A DNA stretch of 46,052 nucleotides from Alphaproteobacteria bacterium (GCA_020443295.1 JAGRIJ010000020.1:1-46052), one strand, 5' to 3'; numbered from the stretch's first letter, positions 1 through 9,315 are shown. Program-made: numbers and translations. The notes: a model not told the origin generated them from the letters alone.

Positions 1-297
1 CTGGATGTCGATAAGAGCGGCCTTGACTCTATGGAGCGACGTTACCTGCGCTGTATTGCGGAGAATTATGGAGGTGGGCCGGTCGGGGTGGAGACGCTCT
101 CAGCGGCATTGTCTGAACACCGGGATATGATCGAGGACGTGATCGAGCCTTACCTGATGCAGCAAGGGCTGGTCCAGCGCACGCCGCGCGGGCGGATGCT
201 GGCGCCTAAAGGGTTTACAACTCTGGGATTAACGGCGCCAAATCAGAAGAGTCAGCTTGATCTTCTGGACGGACATGTGGATGATTCCGGGGATTAA
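1..297 (+). CDS. ruvB: Holliday junction branch-migration helicase RuvB, C-terminal part (5' end outside window)
   Basis: The reading frame is open from base 1 and ends with TAA at 295-297. The visible 98 residues are the C-terminal winged-helix DNA-binding domain of RuvB: '[11 protein letters not shown]' followed by '[16 protein letters not shown]' and the '[17 protein letters not shown]' segment, which contacts DNA at Holliday junctions. The AAA+ ATPase part lies to the left of the window. RuvB drives branch migration with RuvA during recombination repair. Its position directly upstream of ybgC-tolQRAB is the usual alphaproteobacterial order. An internal ATG at 31 is not the gene start. Confidence 0.95.
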   Translation: MDVDKSGLDSMERRYLRCIAENYGGGPVGVETLSAALSEHRDMIEDVIEPYLMQQGLVQRTPRGRMLAPKGFTTLGLTAPNQKSQLDLLDGHVDDSGD

Positions 298-320
298 TCT
301 GCAAAATTTGGCAAGGCTGT

Positions 321-752
321 ATGAAACACAGGATTCCTATTCGCGTTTATTATGAGGATACCGATGCTGGCGGGGTGGTTTATCATGCCAACTTCCTGAA
401 ATTTGCCGAGCGGGGACGCACGGAATTTTTGCGTGCGGTTGGTTATGAAAATCTTGAGCTAAAAAAAAGCAAAGGATTGATCTTTGTCGTGCGTCATATC
501 AGCGTGGATTATCTTAAACCCGCGTTTCTCGACGACTCCCTGATTATGCAAAGCACAATCGAAACCATGAAAAATACGAGCTTTACCATGCATCAGGCTG
601 TTTTTCGCGAAAAAAGGGCTGAAAACGGGGGGGTAGAGGCGGAATTGATTTGTGACATGCACGTGGTCTTGGTATGTGTAGAAACGGAAAAAATAAAGCC
701 TGCACGCATCCCGGACGAGATTAAGCAGGCGTTTATTGGTTACAGGGAATAG
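321..752 (+). CDS. ybgC: YbgC family acyl-CoA thioesterase
   Basis: This 143-aa hot-dog-fold protein has the family active-site block near its N-terminus: 'YYEDTDAGGVVYHANFLKF' (residues 10-28), with Asp15 as the likely catalytic acid and His22 and Glu30 nearby. YbgC hydrolyses acyl-CoA thioesters and in many proteobacteria is the first gene of the tol-pal cluster, where it is thought to link phospholipid metabolism to the Tol machine. Only 23 bp separate it from ruvB and 42 bp from tolQ, so it is probably co-transcribed. The start is an ATG preceded by a weak purine run (GGCAAGG). Confidence 0.93.
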   Translation: MKHRIPIRVYYEDTDAGGVVYHANFLKFAERGRTEFLRAVGYENLELKKSKGLIFVVRHISVDYLKPAFLDDSLIMQSTIETMKNTSFTMHQAVFREKRAENGGVEAELICDMHVVLVCVETEKIKPARIPDEIKQAFIGYRE

Positions 753-794
753 CCGCCTTACAGGTCAACATTTTACACCGGAGCTTTATCATTC

Positions 795-1559
795 ATGGCA
801 TCAGAGATTGCGACTGAAAATCTGGGGGAATTCGCGGCGACGGATATGAGCGCGCTGTCGCTGTTCATGCATGCCGATATCATCGTGAAATGCGTGATTC
901 TTGTTCTGTTATTTGCTTCCATCTGGTCGTGGGCGATTATCATCAGCAAGCGTAGTCAACTGGCCAAGCTGAACCGACGGGCCGACCGGTTCGAAGATTC
1001 ATTCTGGTCGGGAGAACCGCTGGACAAAATTTATGACCGGGTCAAGAAAAGCAAGGACGACCCCATGTTGCATACGTTTGCTGCCGGGATGGACGAGTGG
1101 AAGGCCGGGGTGGTCGGAGGGCTTCCGGCAAAAGAGAATTTGCAGGCGAGCCTGAAACAACGGGTCGAGCGGTCGATGTCGGTTATGATCGGGCGCGAGA
1201 TGAACAAGCTGGAGCGGGGGATGACATTCCTTGCGAGCGTGGCGTCTTCTGCGCCGTTTATCGGGCTGTTCGGAACAGTGTGGGGGATTATGCACAGTTT
1301 CCATGAAATCGCCGCGACCAATAACACGAGCCTTGCGGTCGTTGCGCCGGGGATCGCAGAGGCCCTGTTTGCTACGGCGCTGGGGCTTGTTGCGGCCATT
1401 CCGGCGTCAGTGGCGTATAACTTTCTTAACAGCCGCTTGAACCGCTATGCCGACCGTCTGGAGGCTTTCACCGATGAGTTTTCCGCTATTCTGTCGCGTC
1501 ATATGGATAATCAGGAGGCCACGAAGCTGACCAATGGCGGCAGCAAACGTGTTGCTTAA
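795..1559 (+). CDS. tolQ: Tol-Pal system inner-membrane protein TolQ
   Basis: This 254-aa protein has the TolQ/ExbB/MotA layout: a first membrane segment at about residues 28-50, a cytoplasmic loop to about 135, then two more membrane segments near 140-165 ('SSAPFIGLFGTVWGIM') and 185-205 ('EALFATALGLVAAIP'). These are the signature helices of the proton channel. TolQ forms a pentameric stator around a TolR dimer and energises TolA with the proton motive force, aiding outer-membrane constriction at division. tolR begins 19 bp downstream. Length and motifs are normal for the family. Confidence 0.96.
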   Translation: MASEIATENLGEFAATDMSALSLFMHADIIVKCVILVLLFASIWSWAIIISKRSQLAKLNRRADRFEDSFWSGEPLDKIYDRVKKSKDDPMLHTFAAGMDEWKAGVVGGLPAKENLQASLKQRVERSMSVMIGREMNKLERGMTFLASVASSAPFIGLFGTVWGIMHSFHEIAATNNTSLAVVAPGIAEALFATALGLVAAIPASVAYNFLNSRLNRYADRLEAFTDEFSAILSRHMDNQEATKLTNGGSKRVA

Positions 1560-1578
1560 GGAATAGGAGTTTTTTGTT

Positions 1579-2025
1579 ATGGCCATCATGTTATCAGGAT
1601 CGGCGGGTTCATCGCGAAGGAGGCGGCGGTCGAGTTCAGACGGCGCTATCGCAGAGATTAACGTCACGCCCTTGGTCGATGTTATGCTGGTGCTGCTGAT
1701 TATCTTCATGGTTGCGGCGCCGCTTTTGACAGCCGGGGTTCAGGTAGACCTGCCAAACTCCAAGGCGAAGCCGATCGAGAGTCAGGATAACAAGCCTATT
1801 GAGATCACATACAACAAGGATGGAACAATTTTTATCGGAAAGACCGAAACCGACGAAAATAATCTTGTCGGAATCCTGACCGGAATGCTGGAAGGCAACG
1901 AGGATGCGCGGATATATGTCCGGGCCGACCGCGAGCTTCCATACGGGCAGGTCTCGAAACTGATCGGGCTGGTCAGCGCTGCCGGGTTTACGAAGGTGGC
2001 TCTGGTCTCGCAGCCTGAGCCTTAG
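1579..2025 (+). CDS. tolR: Tol-Pal system protein TolR
   Basis: This 148-aa TolR/ExbD family protein has a short basic cytoplasmic N-terminus rich in Arg/Ser (residues 11-20), one membrane helix at about 30-52 containing the essential protonatable Asp34 in 'PLVDVMLVLLIIFM', and a periplasmic domain ending 'FTKVALVSQPEP'. It pairs with TolQ to form the proton-driven motor. The ATG start is preceded by TAGGAG about 11 nt upstream. The unusual feature is the Arg/Ser-rich N-terminal stretch (RRRRRSSS), a plausible topology signal. Confidence 0.95.
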   Translation: MAIMLSGSAGSSRRRRRSSSDGAIAEINVTPLVDVMLVLLIIFMVAAPLLTAGVQVDLPNSKAKPIESQDNKPIEITYNKDGTIFIGKTETDENNLVGILTGMLEGNEDARIYVRADRELPYGQVSKLIGLVSAAGFTKVALVSQPEP

Positions 2026-2048
2026 GGAAAGAAGCGGAGGAGCATCTT

Positions 2049-2993
2049 ATGAATGCCGCCGTCATGACTTACCGCCCTCATGAAGATGACAGCCCTTTTG
2101 CGGGGATGAAAGCTCCGCTGATTACTTCTGTTTCCCTGCATGCCCTTATTTTTCTCCTCGGGCTGGTCACGTTGCCTTTTCTTGCGCCCAGTCCGCTTGT
2201 CATGCCGCAGGCGGTGACGGTGGAGATGGTGGATATATCGGAAATCGCGCAGACGGATTTCATGGCACCGCCCAATAAACCCGATGAGGCGAGCGAGGAA
2301 TTGCCCGAAAAGGCGCCGGATCCGGTTTATAACAGCGAGGAGGCGCCGCCAGTCTTGGAGACTCCCAAGGAGCCTGAGATCGCAGAGGTTCCGCCGCCGC
2401 CCGTTGAAAAGCCGCAACCGCCGCAGGAGCAGGTGGCGATGCCGGAGGACGTCAAGCCCGCGCCGATCCCCAAGACGAAACCCAAACCGCCGCCCAAGCC
2501 CGCGGAGCACGCTCAGGAAAAACCCAAGGATAAGCCTGAAAAGCCGACGCCGCAGCGCGATCTTTCCAGCGTTCTGAAGGACATTACGCCGGATGCGAAG
2601 AAAGACCGGACGCTGGACCAGATTCTCTCCGAGTCGACGAGCAAGTCTTCCAAGCCTTCGCAGATTGCCCCGCTTGGGTCGGCTATTACCGCCAGCGAGA
2701 TCGACGCGATCAAACGCGGGATCCAGCCCTGCTGGGTGGTCGATGCCGGGGCACAGAATGCCCAGAACATGCAGGTTTCGCTTCGGGTTTATGTGGGGCC
2801 GGATCTGGTTGTTACACGTGTGGATATACTCGATACCATGCGTTATGCCGGTGATCCGATTTTCAAGTCTTTTGCTGAGTCCGCGCGACGGGCGCTGACC
2901 AACCCACGATGTTCAAAGCTGAATATTCCCCCGGATAAATACGAGCAATTCAAAGTCTTTAAAGCGACATTTGACCCCAGAGGGATGATATAG
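2049..2993 (+). CDS. tolA: Tol-Pal system protein TolA (cell envelope integrity)
   Basis: This 314-aa protein has one N-terminal membrane anchor (about residues 24-45), a long Pro/Glu/Lys-rich periplasmic linker (about 75-180, with many PKP and PPP runs), and a C-terminal globular domain (about 215-314) starting 'IQPCWVVDAGAQ' that matches the TolA C-terminal fold. TolA bridges the inner-membrane TolQR motor to TolB/Pal at the outer membrane. It has a proline-rich linker rather than the long Ala/Lys helix of the E. coli protein, as is common in alphaproteobacteria. A good ribosome binding site (GGAGG) lies 12 nt before the ATG. Confidence 0.93.
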   Translation: MNAAVMTYRPHEDDSPFAGMKAPLITSVSLHALIFLLGLVTLPFLAPSPLVMPQAVTVEMVDISEIAQTDFMAPPNKPDEASEELPEKAPDPVYNSEEAPPVLETPKEPEIAEVPPPPVEKPQPPQEQVAMPEDVKPAPIPKTKPKPPPKPAEHAQEKPKDKPEKPTPQRDLSSVLKDITPDAKKDRTLDQILSESTSKSSKPSQIAPLGSAITASEIDAIKRGIQPCWVVDAGAQNAQNMQVSLRVYVGPDLVVTRVDILDTMRYAGDPIFKSFAESARRALTNPRCSKLNIPPDKYEQFKVFKATFDPRGMI

Positions 2994-3049
2994 CACTCTA
3001 TGGCACCGATTCTTGCACACTGATTCTCTAACGACCTTAAAGGCTGACC

Positions 3050-4378
3050 ATGACCTTACGGATTTTCAGAATTTTTGCATTTTTTTGTTTTGTTTTTCTT
3101 TTCAGCGTTTCCAGCGCTTTTGCACAGGAGACCGAGATTGTTGTCGATCGCGGGGTTATGAAACCGCGGCCGATTGCGATTAGCAATTTTTATGCGGATT
3201 CAGCGGATGGGGAGCGTCTGGCGGCGGATATTCCAGGGATCGTGACCGCCAATCTTGAGCGGTCGGGCCTGTTTGCGCCAATCAATTCGCGCGCTTTCGT
3301 GCAAAGTCCGGTTTCCATGGAGCAGGAGGGCGTCAGGTTCCCTGAATGGCGGGCGACAGGCGCCGAAGCGCTTGTTACCGGGAAAGTCACAAAGGCCGGG
3401 AACGGGCAGGCGCGAGTCGAGTTCCGTCTCTGGGATGTGTTCAACCAGCAGCAGCTGATCGGCATGGCCTATACCACGACGGACGCTAACTGGCGGCGGA
3501 TCGCGCATATTATGTCGGATGAAATCTATAAGAGGATTACAGGCGAGGGCGCGTATTTTGATTCCCGTATCGTTTATATTTCTGAATATGGGCCTGCGGA
3601 TAAACGGGTCAAGCGACTGGCGATTATGGATCAGGACGGGGCGAATAATAAATACCTGACCGACGGGTCTTATCTTGTCCTGACTCCGCGATTTTCCCCG
3701 GAGACGCAGCGGATTACGTACCTGTCCTATCAGGGCGGGAAGCCGCGCGTATTTCTCTACGATCTTAATTCGGGGCGGCATACGGAATTGGGAACGTTTC
3801 CGGGTATGACCTTTGCGCCGCGGTTTTCCCCCGACGGGCGCAAGATCATCATGAGTCTGGCGCGGAGCGGGAATACCGATATTTACGCCATGGACCTGTC
3901 TACCAAGCAGACGACGCGGATTACCGATACTCCGGGGATCGATACTGCGCCGTGCTATTCTCCCGACGGGCGGCAGATCGTGTTCGAGTCTGATCGAGGC
4001 GGGACCCAGCAGCTTTACGTTATGAACTCGGATGGATCGGGGGCCAAGCGTATCACGTTCGGGAAGGGGCGTTATGCCGCGCCGGTCTGGTCGCCGCGTG
4101 GGGACTGGATCGCCTTTACGCGGATGTATCAAGGCAAGTTCTATATCGGGGTCATCCGGCCGGACGGGTCGGGCGAGCGCCTGATTTCCAGCGCTTATCA
4201 CGTCGAGGGGCCGAGTTGGTCGCCGAACGGCCGTGTCCTTGTTTATTTCAAGGAAACACCGAACGGCAACAGCCGGACGGCACGGCTTTATACGATCGAT
4301 ATTACGGGGTATAATGAGCGCGTTCTGAAAACTCCGCGTGACGGTTCCGATCCCGCGTGGTCGCCGATCAACCCTTGA
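3050..4378 (+). CDS. tolB: Tol-Pal system beta-propeller protein TolB
   Basis: This 442-aa periplasmic protein has a cleavable signal peptide (hydrophobic residues 5-24, probable cleavage after AFA before QETE), an N-terminal alpha/beta domain that binds TolA, and a C-terminal six-bladed beta-propeller shown by repeated blade motifs '[10 protein letters not shown]', '[10 protein letters not shown]', '[10 protein letters not shown]', '[10 protein letters not shown]' and 'DPAWSPINP'. TolB shuttles between TolA and the lipoprotein Pal. It is the last gene of the visible tol cluster: the next gene, only 12 bp away, converges on it from the other strand, so no pal or cpoB follows. Confidence 0.96.
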   Translation: MTLRIFRIFAFFCFVFLFSVSSAFAQETEIVVDRGVMKPRPIAISNFYADSADGERLAADIPGIVTANLERSGLFAPINSRAFVQSPVSMEQEGVRFPEWRATGAEALVTGKVTKAGNGQARVEFRLWDVFNQQQLIGMAYTTTDANWRRIAHIMSDEIYKRITGEGAYFDSRIVYISEYGPADKRVKRLAIMDQDGANNKYLTDGSYLVLTPRFSPETQRITYLSYQGGKPRVFLYDLNSGRHTELGTFPGMTFAPRFSPDGRKIIMSLARSGNTDIYAMDLSTKQTTRITDTPGIDTAPCYSPDGRQIVFESDRGGTQQLYVMNSDGSGAKRITFGKGRYAAPVWSPRGDWIAFTRMYQGKFYIGVIRPDGSGERLISSAYHVEGPSWSPNGRVLVYFKETPNGNSRTARLYTIDITGYNERVLKTPRDGSDPAWSPINP

Positions 4379-4390
4379 TGGGCGTTAGAT

Positions 4391-4870
4391 TTAGACAAGG
4401 TCTTCAAACATCGCAATTACGCGGCGGTAGGTTTCGCGTTTGAAAGGGACGATATAGTCGACCGTATCCTGTAACCTGATCCATCGCCAGTTCCGGAATT
4501 CCGGCGGGTCGTGGGCGGTGAGGCAAATATCGCTGTCTTTGCCCCGGAAGCGTGCAGCGACCCAGGTTTGCTCCTGTCCGCGGAAGGTGCCGCCCCAGAG
4601 TTTTGGAATCATCGGTTCGGGAAGATCATAATGAAGCTTTTGTTCAGAAATGCGGATAATGTCAGCTTCATTGGTCCCTGTTTCTTCACGTAATTCGCGC
4701 AAGGCTGCTGTTTTGATGTCTTCGTCCGGGTCTATGCCGCCCTGCGGCATTTGCCATGCGCCGGGCGTATCAAGCCGTTCGCCGACGAATACCTTGTTGT
4801 CTTTATTCAGCAGAACAATACCGACGCAGGGACGATAAGGGAGGTTTGAGGGGGCTTTTTTTTCAGTCAT
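4391..4870 (-). CDS. rppH: RNA pyrophosphohydrolase (Nudix)
   Basis: This 159-aa Nudix hydrolase carries a complete Nudix box at residues 44-66 (GG-I-D-P-D-E then 'LRELREETG'), which supplies the metal-binding glutamates. The N-terminal 'YRPCVGIVLLNKDNKVFVGER' and 'PGAWQMPQGGID' segments are typical of RppH, which removes pyrophosphate from 5'-triphosphate mRNA to trigger decay. It is the last gene of the long minus-strand cluster, 8 bp after the polysaccharide deacetylase gene, and converges tail-to-tail with tolB. Diadenosine polyphosphate hydrolase activity is a close alternative description of the same family. Confidence 0.92.
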   Translation of the reverse strand: MTEKKAPSNLPYRPCVGIVLLNKDNKVFVGERLDTPGAWQMPQGGIDPDEDIKTAALRELREETGTNEADIIRISEQKLHYDLPEPMIPKLWGGTFRGQEQTWVAARFRGKDSDICLTAHDPPEFRNWRWIRLQDTVDYIVPFKRETYRRVIAMFEDLV

Positions 4871-4878
4871 CTTTTCGT

Positions 4879-6030
4879 TCAGTGGATCGTCGGGGACGGG
4901 ATTTCCGGCTCAACCTGATCGGTCCGGTCCAGATGATGCGGGGCAAGAGATTCTGTCGAATTTGCCGGCGCGGACTTTTGAAGATCGGCGATGGCCGAGA
5001 CGGGAATAAGCGTGAATCCTTTCTGGTCCATGGTTTTAAGCCAGAGTTCGAGCATTTTTATGTTCTGCGGATAGGCCGGCATGACCCCAAGGGCGAAATT
5101 CTTCTGGCGGGCGATTTTTTCAAGGGCTTCGAAAGAGTTCTCTCCTTGAGGCTGATAGACCCAAAGGTCGGCGCGCAATTCAGGAGATCCCGTTTTCAAG
5201 GTGACCGTTTGCAGGTAATTCGAGGCAGAGGGATTGAGCTCCAGGTAGGCGAGGCCGCGTTCCAGACCGTCTTCATAGACGGTGCGGAAATTTTTCTGGG
5301 CCATGAGAAAAGAATCATCCGTAAAGCTGGCCAAGCCGACATATCCGGTTGTTCTGGCCATGGACCAGTAGAGCTTGTTGCGGTTGCTGTCTACATCGTC
5401 GCGTACCAGCAACGCTGCGGGACCGGGATCGGAACGGGCGATATTCTTGTTTTCAATTGCGATGTCGAGCCAGGTTTCATGGCCTTTCTTCCGGGCCATT
5501 TCCCGCCAGGTTTCCGGGGACTGGGCATAGGGGGTGAGGAGAAGACTGATTTCCGGGGGAAGGGTTTCCAGCGCTGCGCTGGCGTTTTTCGGAGAAAGGC
5601 CGAAGTCCGTCAAAAGAAAAGCGATGGCCGGTTTCCCCGTTGTGATCGGTGGAGGCGGACGCCTGTAGGCATTGAAGCTTGTCATGCCGTCATGCTGGCG
5701 AAGAATGGGAAGCTTGCCGTAGTCTGTGTTTTCGAACAGGCCGCTGACGGGGGATTTGATCAGCGCGCCTTGGGCCATCTCCTGTTTATCCGCATCCTGC
5801 TGATGGGTTGCGTCTGCGCTTTCAGGCGATTCAGGAATGGAGAAGTCTTCGGGCGTATAGAGCAGGACTTTCTGGGTAGCCAGAACACTTTCCATCTTAT
5901 CATACGTTCCGGAAGAGAAGATCAGAGCGTAAAAATAAAGGCAGAGATAAAAACCGGCAACAAGCGCCAGACCGAGGCCCAGAGATTTCCTGTCGATATC
6001 CTGAAGAGCCGTGATGGTGGGAATGTTCAC
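4879..6030 (-). CDS. Divergent polysaccharide deacetylase family protein (DUF610/YibQ-like)
   Basis: This 383-aa protein has an N-terminal membrane anchor (about residues 18-38), a variable linker, and a C-terminal domain beginning 'PAIAFLLTDFGLSPKNASAALETLP' that matches the divergent polysaccharide deacetylase family often encoded beside envC and ctpA. The family keeps the NodB-like barrel but commonly lacks the full metal-binding triad, so enzymatic activity is uncertain. The start is GTG at 6030 with GGAG five nt upstream. It follows ctpA by 24 bp, so a role in peptidoglycan or envelope processing with EnvC and CtpA is inferred from context. Confidence 0.85.
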   Translation of the reverse strand: MNIPTITALQDIDRKSLGLGLALVAGFYLCLYFYALIFSSGTYDKMESVLATQKVLLYTPEDFSIPESPESADATHQQDADKQEMAQGALIKSPVSGLFENTDYGKLPILRQHDGMTSFNAYRRPPPPITTGKPAIAFLLTDFGLSPKNASAALETLPPEISLLLTPYAQSPETWREMARKKGHETWLDIAIENKNIARSDPGPAALLVRDDVDSNRNKLYWSMARTTGYVGLASFTDDSFLMAQKNFRTVYEDGLERGLAYLELNPSASNYLQTVTLKTGSPELRADLWVYQPQGENSFEALEKIARQKNFALGVMPAYPQNIKMLELWLKTMDQKGFTLIPVSAIADLQKSAPANSTESLAPHHLDRTDQVEPEIPSPTIH

Positions 6031-6054
6031 GCCTACTCCTCTCCCGGTTCCTTT

Positions 6055-7479
6055 CTATTCGTTCGCTGCCGCAGGCGGCTTGTACAAGGACAGTCCACTG
6101 AGCAGGTCCAAGGCGCGCGATAGCTGGTAATCGTCCATTTCATCGGAGGCTTCAGGATCCTCGCCATCGCCGTTATCGTTGGCTGGTTTTTTTGACGACG
6201 ATTTATCGTCTTTCGGATCTGTCTTGCCGGAGGATTTTTCCTTCTCTTTGGCTTCCTGCGCTTTTTTAGCGTTTTCCTTGTCCAAAGCGCCGTGCAGATC
6301 GGATTCTCGCAAGCGTGAAGAGGAGCCTTTGAACGCTTCCACGCGAGCTTGCTCGACGACGATATCGGGTTCAATGCCCGTTGCCTGAATGGAGCGGCCC
6401 GACGGGGTATAATAGCGGGCGGTCGTCAGGCGCATCGCCCCGTATCCGGGGAGCGGGATTACCGTCTGGACCGAGCCTTTGCCGAAAGACTTTGTTCCCA
6501 GCAAAATTGCACGTTTATGGTCCTGCAAGGCTCCGGATACGATTTCGGATGCCGAAGCCGATCCACCGTTGATCAGGACAACAATCGGAAGACCGTTAGC
6601 GATATCGCCCGGCGTGGCGTTGTCGCGTTTTGTATCGTCTTCCTGACGTCCGCGGGTGGAAACGATTTCGCCGCTTTCAAGGAAAGCGTCCGATACCGCA
6701 ATCGCCTGATCCAGCAAGCCTCCCGGATTGTTCCGGAGGTCGAGCACGTAGCCAATGAGTTTGTCTCCGAGCTGTTTCTTGATGTCGGCGATGGCTTCTT
6801 TCAGACCTTCTTCGGTGTTCTGGCTGAATTGCGTAATACGGATATATCCCGCATTGCCTTCAACGCGATGGCGGACGCTCTTAATATTGATGACATCGCG
6901 GGTGAGAGTTACATCGATCGGCGCTTCCTCGTTTTCGCGGTGGATCTCAAGATCGATTGTCGTTCCGACCTTGCCGCGCATCATTTTGACTGCATCACTC
7001 AAGGTCAGGCCCATTACGGCCTCGCCGTCGATTTTTACAATATAGTCTCCGGACTGAATTCCTGCCCGGAAAGCAGGGGTATCGTCGATCGGGGAGACGA
7101 CCTTGACCAGGCCGTTTTCCATCGTGACTTCTATTCCCAACCCGCCAAACTGTCCGCGGGTTTCAACTTTCATTTCGTTATAACGTTCTTCGTTCAGGTA
7201 GGAGGAGTGAGGGTCAAGGCTTGAGAGCATACCGTTGACCGCGTATTCGATCAGGTCCTTGTCGGGAACTTCTTCCACATATTCCGAGCGGACGCGTTCG
7301 AAGACATCGCCGAACAGGTTCAGATATTTGTAGGTTTCACTGTAATTCTTATCTTTATCCTTATTTTCGGTTGCAGATTTTCCAGTGCTTTCCTGCGCCT
7401 GCGTTTGCTGGTAGAGGGAAGCGCTGAACAGAATGATGGACAGTGCAAGAAAAATCCGTGTCAGAAGTTTTGTGTTCAC
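6055..7479 (-). CDS. ctpA: C-terminal processing peptidase, S41 family
   Basis: This 474-aa protease has an N-terminal signal/anchor sequence (residues 5-25), a PDZ domain at about 105-185 ('GGLGIEVTMENGLVKVVSP' through 'GKVGTTIDLEIHRE'), and the S41 catalytic core with the Ser-Lys dyad: Ser309 in 'GGSASASEIV' and Lys334 in 'KSFGKGSVQT', 25 residues apart as in Prc. It acts in the periplasm and trims C-termini of envelope proteins, in several bacteria peptidoglycan hydrolases. A low-complexity Lys/Glu/Asp-rich tail runs from about residue 400. Translation starts at GTG with AGGA 8 nt upstream. It lies 39 bp after envC in the same direction. Confidence 0.95.
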   Translation of the reverse strand: MNTKLLTRIFLALSIILFSASLYQQTQAQESTGKSATENKDKDKNYSETYKYLNLFGDVFERVRSEYVEEVPDKDLIEYAVNGMLSSLDPHSSYLNEERYNEMKVETRGQFGGLGIEVTMENGLVKVVSPIDDTPAFRAGIQSGDYIVKIDGEAVMGLTLSDAVKMMRGKVGTTIDLEIHRENEEAPIDVTLTRDVINIKSVRHRVEGNAGYIRITQFSQNTEEGLKEAIADIKKQLGDKLIGYVLDLRNNPGGLLDQAIAVSDAFLESGEIVSTRGRQEDDTKRDNATPGDIANGLPIVVLINGGSASASEIVSGALQDHKRAILLGTKSFGKGSVQTVIPLPGYGAMRLTTARYYTPSGRSIQATGIEPDIVVEQARVEAFKGSSSRLRESDLHGALDKENAKKAQEAKEKEKSSGKTDPKDDKSSSKKPANDNGDGEDPEASDEMDDYQLSRALDLLSGLSLYKPPAAANE

Positions 7480-7518
7480 AATTAAAGTCCTTAAAATTCA
7501 GTGATGTTTTTACCCGGC

Positions 7519-8769
7519 CTAACTTAATTCGGAGAACAGGACCGACGGGTTAACCGGCTGTCCCTGATGTCTTAACTCATAATACAATCTCGGTTTTACG
7601 CCATTGGAACTGTTCGGCAAAATCCCCAGCGGTTCTCCGGACGAGACGGTTTGCCCGACGACCGCGTTAATCTTGTCCAAACCTGCCACAAGACTGTGAT
7701 ATCCTTTGGCATGCTCAATAATAATCAGATTTCCGTATTTTTTAAAAGCCCCTGCAAACTGTATTTTTCCTGCTATGGGAGCCAGAACGATCGCACCGGG
7801 GCGTCCTTCCATCGTTAAACCGTTGCTGGGGGCTCCGCGATCATCCGTTTCGTGGTAGCGAACCCTGATGATGCCGGAAATCGGAAGCTGGGCAGGGGTC
7901 AAACCGGTCGGCAGAGGCTGCGAGATTACCGGTTTATTGCGGGGCGGGGCTGAGAGCTGTTTCTGGGTTTGCAGGGCGGCCAGCCTCAAACGCTCCTTTT
8001 CCTGCTCTTTTGCTTTCTTTTCCTGACGTTTGCGGTCCTCTTCCAGTTTGGCGATCAGATCCTCCAGGTTTTTAGATTGAAGGGAGAGGCGCTGGATTTC
8101 CGCCTGCCGCGCGGCGATATCCTGATTCGTTTCTTTAAAAAGATCTTCACGTTTTTTTACTAGGACGGCGATCTGGTCATATTGCTCCCTTAAGGTTTCC
8201 ATATTGCGGAGCAGGGCTTGTTTACGCGTTTCTTTTTGTTCGCTGATCTCTTCGAGTTCCGTCAGTTTGTCCTTAAGGGCCAGCGCTTCGGAATGGATAC
8301 GGTCTGCGATTTCGGCCATCAGGAGGGCGCTCTGAGCCGTTTCATAAGGCGTGTCGGGTTTGGCGAGCATCGCCTCCGGCGGGACGCGGCGCAGGCGTTC
8401 GAGCGCGAGGATCAAGCGGGAGAGGCTGGAGCGATCCTTTTGCAGATTGGAACGAATGAGTTCCTGACGAGCGTCTAGTTCCTGCAGATTTTCTTCAAGG
8501 CTTCTGATTTCTTCTTCATTCAAGCGCATTTGGCTGGTTGCACTGACCAGTTGTTCTTTGGTTTCGGAAAGTTCTTTGCCCAGATTTTCTGCTTTTTCCT
8601 GAAGTTCGGCCTTTTCCCGCTCCTGATCTTTGAGACGTTGCTGATAGGATTTCAGGGTTTCAGTGGTATTTTTTTCTACAGGCCGCGTTTCGGCGCTTGC
8701 TACCGGGGGGAGCAGCAGGAAAAGCAGGAATAACAAGGCAGGCAGTAATCGTTTATTCGGCAATACCAT
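7519..8769 (-). CDS. envC: Murein hydrolase activator EnvC-like (degenerate M23/LytM)
   Basis: This 416-aa protein has a signal peptide (residues 1-26, ending VASA), a long coiled coil (about 35-270, dense in Glu/Lys/Gln heptads) and a C-terminal LytM domain (about 305-415: 'PGAIVLAPIAGKIQFAGAF', 'GNLIIIEHAKGYHSLVAGL'). The zinc ligands of active M23 peptidases are not present: the usual HxxxD is replaced around 'NGLTMEGRPG' and the HxH by 'YYELRHQG'. It is therefore probably an EnvC-type activator of division amidases and not a peptidase. Neighbours rlmH and ctpA give the standard alphaproteobacterial order. Confidence 0.92.
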   Translation of the reverse strand: MVLPNKRLLPALLFLLFLLLPPVASAETRPVEKNTTETLKSYQQRLKDQEREKAELQEKAENLGKELSETKEQLVSATSQMRLNEEEIRSLEENLQELDARQELIRSNLQKDRSSLSRLILALERLRRVPPEAMLAKPDTPYETAQSALLMAEIADRIHSEALALKDKLTELEEISEQKETRKQALLRNMETLREQYDQIAVLVKKREDLFKETNQDIAARQAEIQRLSLQSKNLEDLIAKLEEDRKRQEKKAKEQEKERLRLAALQTQKQLSAPPRNKPVISQPLPTGLTPAQLPISGIIRVRYHETDDRGAPSNGLTMEGRPGAIVLAPIAGKIQFAGAFKKYGNLIIIEHAKGYHSLVAGLDKINAVVGQTVSSGEPLGILPNSSNGVKPRLYYELRHQGQPVNPSVLFSELS

Positions 8770-8810
8770 TTTCCCAGGGCTTTTGTGCTTATCTGCCGCA
8801 GATCCGAGGA

Positions 8811-9269
8811 CTATTCCCTGTGGTAAGGGTGGCCCGAGAGAATCTGCTGGGCCCTGTATATTTGCTCCAAAAGCATGATTCGTGCAAGGAGGTGGGGCCA
8901 GGTTTGTCGGCCAAAACTGACCTGTTTTTGTGTTTTATCCCTGATTTCCGGCGTCAAGCCGTCTGCTCCGCCGATAATGAACTGGATGGTTCCGGCAGAG
9001 TTATCCCGATAATCACCGAGAATTTGTGCGAATTCAGAGGATGAGAGGGTCTGTCCGCGCTCGTCGAGCGCTATTTTGACCGCATCAGATTTCAGGGACT
9101 TAAGAATTTTTTGTTCTTCTTCAATCTGCGCCTGACCGGCAGCGGTGGACCGGGTTTCAATTTCATGAATATCCAGCGGCCAGCGAATCCGCCTGATATA
9201 TTCGTTCGCAAGGTCGGCGTGGGGCCCTTTTTTGATGCGCGCGACAGCGATGATCTCGATTTTAAACAA
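8811..9269 (-). CDS. rlmH: 23S rRNA (pseudouridine1915-N3)-methyltransferase RlmH
   Basis: This 152-aa SPOUT methyltransferase ends in the diagnostic block 'FIIGGADGLTPE' and 'SFGRQTWPHLLARIMLLEQI', followed by 'HPYHRE'. It methylates pseudouridine 1915 in helix 69 of 23S rRNA on assembled 70S ribosomes. The start is TTG (complement of 9267-9269) with AGG about 6 nt upstream; the resulting 'MFKIEIIAVARIKKGP' aligns with the usual N-terminus, so no longer form is needed. It sits 46 bp after rsfS, another ribosome factor. Confidence 0.94.
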   Translation of the reverse strand: MFKIEIIAVARIKKGPHADLANEYIRRIRWPLDIHEIETRSTAAGQAQIEEEQKILKSLKSDAVKIALDERGQTLSSSEFAQILGDYRDNSAGTIQFIIGGADGLTPEIRDKTQKQVSFGRQTWPHLLARIMLLEQIYRAQQILSGHPYHRE

Positions 9270-9315
9270 GAGATGCCTGGGGCTTAGTAGATTATGAAAA
9301 GAATTTGCTCAGTTC

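Noticed and set aside
3200..4201. A 333-codon open frame antisense to tolB
   Set aside because: The opposite strand encodes an unmistakable TolB with signal peptide and propeller repeats; the antisense product has no domain and an odd Arg/Pro-rich composition typical of a shadow frame.
4756..6123. A 455-codon plus-strand frame across rppH and the deacetylase gene
   Set aside because: It spans two well-supported minus-strand genes and has Arg/Gly/Phe-rich shadow composition.
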